Origin: Acanthochlamys bracteata | Taxonomy: Eukaryota; Streptophyta; Magnoliopsida; Pandanales; Velloziaceae | Length of the DNA stretch: 64,000 bases | Reading direction: 5' to 3' | Assembly (NCBI GenBank): GCA_019914995.1 | Contig: CM034131.1 | Coordinates: 2,418,001 to 2,482,000, forward strand | In this document: piece by piece, positions 37,701 through 48,700 of the stretch | Position numbering within the stretch: the first letter of the stretch is position 1 | Layout: each line of letters starts with the position of its first letter | Made by a program: the position numbers and the translations under genes | Notes under the pieces: model-generated | Databases searched by the model: none | The model's input: the letters and a program-made list of their open reading frames with translations, nothing else | What the model was told of the DNA's origin: nothing

Positions 37701-40515
37701 TTAAAATGACAGATAAATAAGATAAAGAAACAATGAATGCCAAACTTTCCTACATAGCTAGTGGTCAATGAACCATGCTGAAGAGGATAAGTAGAGACGA
37801 CAGCCATTGTCTAGCTTGTCAGCTCCAACAACCCTCATGAATGACTGGCCCTTGATGTCATAGAAATCAATTAAAATGCCAAAATTACTTATTAGTTGCA
37901 GTTGCAGTTTTACTTTCTTCTTTTTTTGTATTGCTTTTCTGATTCCTCACGCATAATGTGAGGCTAGTGAAGTTCAAACTTAAATCAAGTCTTAAGGCTT
38001 CAGCAAGCGAGATTCTTCCAACTTGTGGCGATGGCTAATTGCAAATAACACACAGATGTAGCATAGAAATACAAGAAAAAAATAATCAATCTTATGATGA
38101 TGACAATGCGGAAATAAACCACTGTGCACAGATGCATATAGAAATAAATTGTGCACACATAATACACTACACTCATAGATAAGTAGACCAGTTAACAAAT
38201 AGAAACAAGAGAAACATACATAAGTTAAGACTAACAACACTATGTCATATCCATAATATGGAACTTCGAGGAAATTTACAATTTTCTTACTTTTTCTGCC
38301 AATATGATCATCAATGAAAAAAACTTAGACCTTTGCTTCGCTCTTAAACTTATAAACAAATTTAATAATTAAATTATAGTCACTCCACCATATGCAATAT
38401 AAAAATCACCAGTTAAGGTATTGAAAACAGTATGCTACACCTTAGAACAAGTAAAAACATAGAAGTGACTATTCGTTTTAACTAGTGATTCCAATCCTAT
38501 AGTTCGAGTATATGGCACTAACAAAATCTATCTACTATTTCTCAAGTTAAAGAACAATCTTTAAAAATATATGTTCAAAACATATATAAGACAAAAATCC
38601 TGCAAAAAACAACCCAGGTAAAAAAAATTGCATAGTTTTGTCACTAAAACTATGACAAATGTAGCCGGAATAATGAACCAAAAACTTACATGGAAACAGC
38701 CAGTGTTCAAGCTTGCAGATGATACAGAATTGGTGTGGTAGACAGGATAAAAAGCAGTCTTAACAAAAGAAATAACACCAGTACATCATATTAGAAAATA
38801 CAGACAGTGTCTATGAAGGATCATATATACCACCAATGTAGCAAATTGTTATAAGAAATATACACTATTTCCTCTTCCTTATTAAGAATTTAATAATTGC
38901 TTATCAGGGACGAGTGGAGCCAAAGCAGTGATGTTGCTATCAGCTAAAAGACATTAAATAATATCAAAGTGGAGCAACACGTAATTTTAAGGTTCATTAA
39001 ATAATTTTAAAGTGGACCAATTAGCACCAGAAACCTAAGACACAGTCCATAAAGTAGTATATTATTCTTTCATTCACCATCCATCATAGAGTCTTTATCA
39101 TTAGTTTAACCTTAATAATTGCCACATAAAATTCTTTTCCCACAAACAAGTTGTCACTACCTACCACATGTTAGAATCAGTTCAGTTATCCATATACATC
39201 CATCCATACATTCAGTTGCGTCCACGTACTGACCCAGAAAGATTTTCTTACTGTTCTATTAGAAAGAAAAAGTCATCGTTTACATCAATAGGCAAGTGTC
39301 ATCAAACTAAACTAGAAAATTTCAGCATTTACATGAACCTAAATCTAGCATGACTGAAAAGAAATGGAATTTGTATAGAAATGATGCTTTCCTGAATAGC
39401 CCTATCCATAGGAATGACCCACCAAATTATTCACGGAAACCCACAATACAAAGAAAAAAAGCAAATCTACATCTTTTTCCACTCTCCTTCCCAGGAATCA
39501 GGGAGATAGCGTAAGATCCCTCACCTGGGTTTCAGCATAGCTCCCCTTAGGCTGAATCCCATCCTTGGTAATCACAATTGATGGGAATGGCTCCGATAAT
39601 GGTTGCCCCTCCGCCTCAGCTACCAACATCTTGGTCTTCTTCTGCAAACTGATGAGCACATTGTGCCATGTATTTGCACGGGAACTTGTCCTCCCAGGCA
39701 ATCCAACAACATTGAGGTCTGAGAAATCATCAGGCCGTAGCTCAAGAACCTATAGAACACTGCAAAATTAATCATGCAAACCACACAAAACTCCTAATTA
39801 AATAATCCTACAAACTCAAAATTTTCAAAAAGCTATGTAATTCAAAAGTAAGGGCATTTTGGTTTAGTGGAACAGAAGGAAAGAAAAAATGGGAAAATTC
39901 TATCTTGAAAACAATCTAACAAAGCAACTATAAAAAAGTAAGATGTAATTAAGTGAAAGAAAGAGAATCAGAGTTGAATTAACAAACCTCAGATGGTGCG
40001 GATCCATTGAGAACACTAACAAGACAAGCACAGAACCCACGTGTAATCTCCGAATCACTATCGGCTTCGAATCTCATCCTTCCAGTCTCAGAATCAATCA
40101 AAGCCGCAGCCCAGACCTGCGCAGTACAACCCATGACTCTGTTTGCAGCAATCTTATTCTTCTCAGACATTGGGGGAAGCTGAGAAGCGTAAGAAAGCAA
40201 CCGCTTAACTCGGTCCACCGGCTCAACAAGGTCCCGGAATTCATCGACGAGTCGAGCAAGCCGTGATCGAGAAAATGAATTTGGTGCTGGTGACTGAGTT
40301 ATGGTTGGCGGTGGTAGGTGTGGGGATGGAGCGTGGACGCAACGGAGACGGCGGAGAGATCGAGAAGCCGCTGTGATGGTAGTGATTCGTTGAGAATTGA
40401 AAGTAGAGTTCTGTGACTGAGATGGTAGAAACCGGGTTGCCGTTGTTGTTGTTGCTGTCGTTGTTGTAGGGTTGGGGAAGAACAAGAGTCTGCTAGCAAT
40501 AGCAGTAGACTCCAT
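31800..40515 (-). CDS. QS: Quinolinate synthase, SufE-NadA fusion (plastid)
   Basis: Condenses iminoaspartate with dihydroxyacetone phosphate to quinolinate in plastid NAD synthesis; the SufE part helps NFS2 maintain the Fe-S cluster. Eight exons, all phase 0: 40515-39988, 39749-39525, 35559-35275, 35050-34832, 34707-34528, 33522-33007, 32194-32033 and 31868-31800, giving 727 residues. A Ser/Thr-rich transit-like N-terminus precedes the SufE domain with its active Cys in MGCTAQVW (Cys130). The NadA part has VVAHFYMDPEVQGVL, SDSLVMAD, VLGVDFMSENVRAIL, GCSLADAA, INTSLETKA, TCTSSNVVQTIL, YGPDTYMG, GTCIVHHLFGHEV, GVVGSTQNILDFI, FVLGTESGM, GCASCPYM and GCEPIVHMRHFQ. By analogy with bacterial NadA the 4Fe-4S ligands are likely Cys359, Cys483 and Cys647. 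The first true ATG is 40515. Intron 2, between SufE and NadA, is 4 kb. Confidence 0.97.
35560..39524 (-). other. Quinolinate synthase intron 2
   Basis: A 4 kb intron separating the exons for SufE and NadA. It starts CAG|GTGAGG and ends TTTGCAG|GCC. Apart from one candidate cassette exon at 35757-35834, it shows no coding signal I trust. Short open frames such as 37992-38240 are compositional. Confidence 0.7.
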
Positions 40516-42766
40516 GGATCTCAAACTTCAAGCTTTTTCTTTTTCCGAAGAAAAACGTTGAATTTTGTTGTGATTCTCTGATGCAAATATTGTGTGGTGT
40601 AATTGAGAGCGAGAGAAATAATGAGGAGAGGAGAAGGAGTTCAAGCGGGGGAGAGAATGTCTTGCGTGATTTACGTTCAATTTATTTATGTTATTTCGGG
40701 AATTAGCATAAGTTTGATTTATTGCAAACGTAGTCCTGTATGTTAGGATTTGGCACATTTATTCGTCTTGTACAAGTAACAAGCTCCATGGAATATAGTT
40801 TACTAGCTTATTTCTTTTAAAAAAACCCTAATTTAAACAGATTTCTACTATGCAGTACTTAAAATAATTTATTTGAACAGATAAGTTTAACAAAAATATC
40901 ACCTTAATACGATTTTCGAGTGATTTGCGATATTAGAATTATGTGCCTTATTAAATGGATTTAGGCTCGAAGTACGTGAAATCAATATGTATACTTTCTT
41001 AGATTCAAATGTTTTTAGTCGATTGTCTACTTTTAAAAGCTCTTGTGGAAATATTTCATGTGATTTCTAATGTACAAAAACAACGTATGATACTCACCGT
41101 ACTAAGAAAAAGAATTTAAAAGATATTTTTTATTTGACAGGTAAGAACGATTTGTTAAAGGAGAAAGTAGGAGACCTTTATTGTAAACCCTTTAAAAAAA
41201 TGTCTGATTAGAGAAGAACAGAAGCTTGGGCATGCCCGCCGTTGTGTTACTGGTATTTTCCTTATTAGTGTGATAATACACTTATAAAAAACCAAAAACA
41301 AAGAAGTTGTATTACTATAAAGGAAGAAATAGAGATTTTTTCAGATTAATTTGAAAAAAATACTTATGATTGAAAAAGGTTTTGACAAAATTTTTGAAAA
41401 AATAAACTTTTTATTTTAGTTTAAAAATAATATATATTTTTTAAAATTCAAATAAATAAAAATAAATAGTTAAAAATAATTTTAAGATGTTTCTAAATTG
41501 TATGTATGCATGTGGGGCATAATTGAGTTGAACGAATGAATGGATACTTTAGAAAACGTAGCCTGGTCAGAGACCTTGTATCAACACCAGACTCTTATTG
41601 CAATTAAATGGCAAGTCTTTGAACGGAGGAAGATCAGATAAATGTGGACAACAACATGCACCAACCACGTTATCAAAACCAACCCTTCTATACATATACA
41701 TAAAGAATAAGAGAGAATATTTCGAAAATATAGAAAAAAAAAGAAACCGGCTTACACCATTTTAATTATAAAACATTATCATTACTGTATTAATATAGCA
41801 CAAAATAGAGGAAACCTATAATCTAACAAAAATTTTCTGCTAGTAAACGGTGACGTCTTGAATCATTCATTATCTGCTTAACTTTTCTGTGAAGGATTCA
41901 AAAGTTTTCAAAGAATCAAATCAAACTTGGTGGCTCAATAATAATAGCAAAGTGTAATCTTCTCATTTCTTTTAAAGCAAAACCAAAAAATTGCTACCTG
42001 AAAATATTTTTCAATTTTTTTATTTATCTTTTTATTTTACATTTTTAATAAAATTTATAATATTTTATAATATTAAAATATAAAAATATAAAAAAATTTA
42101 TATCGTAAAAATTATAATTATTTATTTATATATATTTTTTGAAATAAAAATAAAATTTATTTTAAAAAATTTATTAAAATTTCTTTTAAAAAACCACTGT
42201 TGAACATCTTCGAAACTTCCTAGTGGATGCTTTCCTAAATTGAGTCAAAAAGGTACATAATAACGTAAAGACTACTGCTAGCCGCCATATTCCAACAGTT
42301 TGGTTAGAAATTCAATCTTTTCCACATTCGTCGTCACATTCAAACTTGATTTCCCTCTGATTGCCACTTAAAAAACCTAAATGATAATAACAACAAGCTG
42401 CTGCAAAATTAAATTAAAACTCTCATACTTTATTATTGGATTAACTAATAATTAATCACATAAAAGTAGTAATTTTGTGGAAGAATCGTTCGAGTGGAAA
42501 CTGCAAAAGATAATTGAAGGTTCCAACTTGCAATGTCGGAAGATCTCAGTATCTTTAATCTTAAACTTGGAGCACTAGAATAATGAACCTTACCGGAACA
42601 AAAAAGAAAAGAACAATGTGGATTTCTTGGAAGCGTTACTGCGTTGAGTGGGAAGATAGAATAGGCAAACTCTTTGTTTACCACTGTACTCATACATATA
42701 GTACATTTGCGAATATATAAACATTCATTACTAGAGGAAACTATAAAGAACTTTAAAGATAAAGCA
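40516..42766. other. Intergenic region between quinolinate synthase and APSE
   Basis: The left end is the quinolinate synthase upstream region (minus strand); the right end is the APSE 3' flank. A/T-only blocks at about 41380-41480 and 41995-42190 resemble family-1 MITE interiors. The second has TTTTACATTTTTAATAAAATTTATAATATT and lacks clear ends. No gene is visible. Confidence 0.5.
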
Positions 42767-45700
42767 TCAATGGTTAGATGTGTTACAGTTCAGAACAAAC
42801 AACAAGCTGCCGTGCTTCTCAACCATTGCTGTAAGTGTATCTGTCACCCAGCCATAGTGCTTTGCAGTCCAGACTTCAGTGCCATAACATGAGCCTCTTT
42901 GCAAGTGCTTGTTGCCTATAAACTTTACGATATCCTCCATTCTTACTGACATATATGTTCTTTCAGCATCTAGATTGAAGAATGAGATATATATTTCTCC
43001 TGCACATGATAGCAGTAATAACATGAGACAATCAACCTGTACAGTCATTCGGTTTCTGCATGCCAAACTTGCTAAGGCAGAATCAAAAGGATACGCTAAC
43101 AATATGCAATGCACTTATGCATCATATATGCAGTCTTTATTAACAAATAATTCACACAAAGGATGCATAGCATTATGTTACAGGTCAATGGTCGACTGGT
43201 TCAAGTAGTGAATCGCAGCATTTGACAAGTCCAATTCATAACAAGTATTTACTTATTTGGCATGACATCGCTATACTCTGAAGACGTGTTTAAAACCTGA
43301 ACAAAAAGATAATAAGCATTTTCAAAAGGGCCAAATTTGTGCTAAAATGTTGCAAATGTACAAAAAAGGCAGTTGCATACGTAAACATGTCAAAGTTATT
43401 GTGTGTGAACTCTTTAATGCATGTTATCAAATAGGTTTGACATGTTTTGCCATGACTTACTTTTGGGAACAGTGTCTGATTCCAATCACTGATCAATTTA
43501 GCTAAACAAACTGGGCAAAATTGTTTTATTAATCCACGTGAGACTATTTTTTAAATAATTGTCAACAAATTTTCGCCCTTCACTAATTCAGCAGATGTTT
43601 GTCTAGCCACTGTGATAAGATTTATGCTTAGCAGCTAAAATTTGCCTAATCTCTTAGCTTGAAGAAAAGGTAGTATCACATTACCGAATTAGAGGAAAAC
43701 TGAAAAGAGGATGTCAGGTAATGCCTAGCTATAGGAACAGATAAAATATTGGATGCAGAGGATGCTCAATCCAACAATTCAAGTTGAATGAAGGAAATAT
43801 TTGATATGGTTTTAATATTCATGCTCTGATTGTCAACTGACCTTGCTTATTCAGTTAGGTTATTGAACTAATCAAATAGTGGACACAGGTTTTCAGGCCT
43901 AGAAAAATCTTGTAACAAGCACACTGCACAGTATTTCATGTTCATTATAAAATTTCACACTCAAGACAAGATACTAATTGTCAGAAGAGTAGAACTGACC
44001 TTTTCTTCCAGTTGCAATCCAGGAACGTTTACCGCCAACTTCACTGTAATCTGCACAAGTGTTGGTATGAAAAACAGTCCTTGACATATAAAGAAATGCA
44101 AAATTAGGTGGTACCTTTTTCTAATCCAATTGTTGCACATAAACCAGAGAAGTTATTCTCAAGTGTTCCATTGAAGTTGTACCTCCACAGCTGTTTATAA
44201 ATTTATTAGTTTTCTACAGAAACAACATAAAAGCTTATGAATCTACAAATAAAAAAGATTAATCCTTTCAGCACCAATTCACCAGATCATTGAAGAGCCC
44301 TTACTCCTTATATTTGTGACATTATTATGGATTTTGAAGTACATGCATGAAAGAGTAGCCTCTAAAAATACGTATATCCAGAGATGACAATCTCTGAATT
44401 CAAGTAGATGTACATCAAATAGAGGTAGGAGCAAGTTCGAATGTGGGGAGTGCTGGTTATCTCCAAAGAGAAAAAAGAAAATGAAAACCCTATGCCACTC
44501 GAACCATGCAGCTGGTTTATGTGGGTATTTATGGGAGACACCAGCTTGGATCTTTTAAAGTGGGTGCTAAACTCGGTTGATTCAAGATACCCCTTGAACC
44601 TATAAGCTAAGAGACTATGTTAACTAGTTAGAACTAATTTATGAAACTAAGTTTTATTTTCCAAAAGCATGTCTACCCCTATGGGCTTACTCCTATTTAT
44701 AAGACTAGTCCTCATGAACATGATTGTTAAAATTTTGATATAAATCTTAAAATTTTACGATTTTATATCAACAAAACGATCCTACTTAATACAAATTCCG
44801 ATTTTACTTCCAATCCTTACAATTATGATCTTAATCCTAAGTCCTTAAAATCCCAATCTTATTTGCGATCTTACGATTTTATTTTATAAGAAATCTTTAT
44901 GAATCAGGAGAGCTCTCGAGGATTTGAGCGAAACTGGAATAATTAGAAAAGCTCCGTCGTTTGTTTATAGCCACCGGTTCAGTGGTGTTTGATTTATTCT
45001 ATGAAGGGTTTATTATGGGAGCAAGAAAAATTATTCTGAGGCGATAAAAAAGATTGCTTGTCACCTAATTGATTGGTTGCATTAGGGATTGTGTTATCTA
45101 GATATAGAAATCACTATATAAGTGTGCATTTATAAAATAACGTTATACTTAGGTTGTGATAATGAGCTAATTATAATACAAAAAATTATTAATGATATAA
45201 TTCACCTAAACCATAAATATGAACATTGTATATAGAATACTGGATGTCTTTGTGCAGTTGGTGGAAGGTCAAGATGATGAGCAGCTGGCTTAATTCATGG
45301 TTGGGATTGGAAACTATACCAATAGTAGCTCGGCATCGGGAATCTATGAGTTTTTCAACACCCGAAGGTAGCCACACAAGACACTTCTACATCTAAAAAA
45401 AGAGCCGAAGTACCCACATTGAAACTGGTGCTCTCGTTCTGCCACTAAAGCTTCGCGATGCGATGTGAGTTTGAGAAAAAACCGATCTCCCACTTGGAAT
45501 GCTTCTCTCAACTGTGATTCTCTGTTATATGTTCCATTTGATTCTAGGTCCAAGTAAGATGCAAAGTGTAGCTCTTTAAGAATTTTATCGCGCTCACGTA
45601 GTTTAGTACCTAGCTCACTCTTGGTCAGAACCAGTAGACAAAGAAATCAATGGTGGTGGCTGAAGACCGCAAACCGCTTCAAAAGATGTCATCATTCGTG

Positions 45701-48700
45701 GTTAATTGAGTGCTACTATTGTAGGAATACTCAGCTCAATGCAACCACTCGATCCATCTCTGAAGGTGATCTTCCACAAAACATCTGAGATAAGTCTCTA
45801 ATCCACAATTATCACTTCGATTGTCCATCTCTGATGTGGTACGTGGTGCTCATATGTAACGTCGTCCCTTAGAGTCGACGCAGCTCTTTCCAGAAATTGC
45901 TAAGGGATACAGGGTTGCTATGTAGCAAGGCTTCCATACCTACGAACAATTTTGTAAAGATGCTTGTAATTTCAGCTGCGGTCTATTGGGAGCCTCAAGG
46001 AATAAAGTGCGCACACTTAGAGAGCCCATGTAGCACCATGAAGATAACATCCTTACCTTCCGAATGAGGCAGCTCCTCTATGAAATCTAAGGCAATGTCG
46101 GTCCATATATTTTCAAGTATTGATAGTGCTAGAAGGAGTTCAGCAAGTCTTAGGCACTTTGACTTAGCTGTTGCGCAGGTAGCACATGCTGCTACATATC
46201 TTTGTATATCTCATGATATTCTCATCTAATGAAATTGCCGTGCCAAACCTCTTGTATATACGGAACTCTCCTTCCTTTGCTTAATTATGTACTTCACATA
46301 GCAATTATGTGCACAATAAAAGTACTGATAGGGACGTATTAATAGGACCATTGCGGATGAGAATACCATTTATCAGCCTTACCTCAACTAAGGAGCCACC
46401 AACAACGGCTTATAGCAGCTCATCTAGAGAAAGATCATCTTGCTATACCAAAGATCATCACAAAAAGGATTCTGCAGAGTCATGAAAGCAGCTAGTGAGG
46501 CTTTTGGTTTCCATAAGAGCGCGTCTGCCATCGTGTTAACTGAACCTGAGCGGTAGATGATTTGCAGTCATACCCCAGCAGCTTCACAAGCCATTTGTCC
46601 TAGTCCATTATAGATAGTCTTTGCTCTAAAAGATACTTCAAGCTTAGATGATCGGTCTTAATCATAAAGTGCAAACGTAGTAAGTAAGATCTCCACCTTT
46701 GTACTGCTAACATCAACGCCATAAGATCTTTCTAAGTCGATTTGGCTAAGGTGGCAGCTAAGAGAGCCTTGCTGAAAAAACCTCTTGGACGGTTATTTTG
46801 TGTGGGAACAGCCACAATTATCTTGCTAGATGCATCAGTCTCTACGGTAAAGGGTACTTGAAAGTCGAACGAGGCAAGCACAAGCATTTTGGGTCATAGT
46901 TTTTCAATGTCGTCATTGCCTCTAGGTACCACCTGAAGGACTTCTTAAATAGGGTCGTCCGTGGGGATGTATTATTCCTATAATCCTTCACGGACCTTTA
47001 GTAATACACGATGACTCTTAGGAAGTCCTGCAGCTCAGTCAGTATAACTTAAACCGGCTAGTGAGTCATTGCTTTGATTTTCTTGGGGTGACAACTCCAA
47101 CCTCAAATACTATGTGTCCTAGTCCAACTACCTATCCCCAAACTAGTATTTGGTAATGTTAGCGCACAACTTTTCTTTCCTCAAAACAGTCGATATCTCG
47201 CGTAAGTGTTCCTTGTGCTTCTGCTATGTCCTCTTATAAATAAGAATATCGTTAAAATAAACAAGTACAAACTTTCTAAGTTCATTAGGAAATCTAGCTC
47301 ATTAATGATTAGAAAGTTGTCGAAACGTTGGTCAAGCCGAATGACATAACTAAGAATTCATAATGTCTATTGTGCGTCCTAAAGGCTGTTTTGTAGACCT
47401 CTTTCTCATGTATCCGAATTTGACGGTACCTAAACTTAAGATCTAATTTTAAAAAGTACCAAGCTCCATGTAACTTATCTAATAATTCGTCAATGATGGA
47501 TATTAGAAATTTATCCTCGTGGTGATCTCATTAGCGCCCTATAATTCACACAAATATTCGTTGACAAGCAGAACAGGAGAAGAAAAATAGAACTCCTAAT
47601 CCAAGATCACTTATAGGTCTATAGGTAATATTTCAGACTTGGGCGAGTAGCCTTCTCTAACTGGTACGGTGTCATCAAGCTAATGAGCAAAGAGTGACTT
47701 TTAGATATAGAAAGCATTCATCCTCTAATGCCTTTCAGCATAAAGCCTTAGTTGTGTATGGTGGAACGCATATCTGATTTGCGCCAGTCACAGATCACCT
47801 CTCCAAGACTCTCAAGTAATTGTATACTTATAGTTAGATCCATCCCTCCTAAGGAGAAAGTATAGGCATCCACCACTAGCTCTACACCTTGGATTGGCAA
47901 TGAAACTCACTTATGGATTAAGTGTGTATTAACCGCAAGCTCTATCTACAGTGGCATAACCGGAATAGCCACTAACTTCATGTGCTTTGCTAATGCGTAT
48001 GAAATAAAGTTGTGTATGCTGTTAGAGTCTATCAAAATGAACACTTTTTGTTTTTTATTTTTGACTACAACTCAAAGGGTATAGGGTCCTACCATCTCGT
48101 TCATTACGCTCAACGACAAGGTGGCGGCCTCTGACAATTCTTCTTTTGCAGGTTCATCTTCCTCGTCTAATCTCTTATGAACAAAAAACCTCGACAGAGT
48201 ATAACTAAGTTGTGTATTTATGACCAAGTATATATCTCTCATCACAGTTAAAACCCTTAGTTTGTCGGGGATTGATTTCAATCATGGATTAAATTAAACT
48301 CCTTGGATGAGGACTTTGCATTAGCATAGAGGCAGCCGAGTTGCTTATAGAATTTCCCAATATAGCTCGTGTGCTTGTAAGAGCAGTCAGAGTTGTTCGA
48401 TTAGCTATGCACCTCCTATAGTGATTATTGGTCGAGTTAGAAGAGGCTTTGAACTCAAATATCATGGTTAACACTATGCAGTTTGCAAGTCTTATGGCTA
48501 AGCTGCCATTACAAGCAAGCCTCCATTTGAGTCCTCAATAAAAATGGCCTATTAAATCTAACTCAGTGGTGTAATGGACGTTTGTCCCAGAGTTTTTCAA
48601 AACTGATCAGCGGTCACAGGAGGGCTATTTAGTGAAGTTGGTGCATACGAAAGATGGGATTCTCAAAAGCATTTGGTCCGAACTTATGAGAATAGCATCT

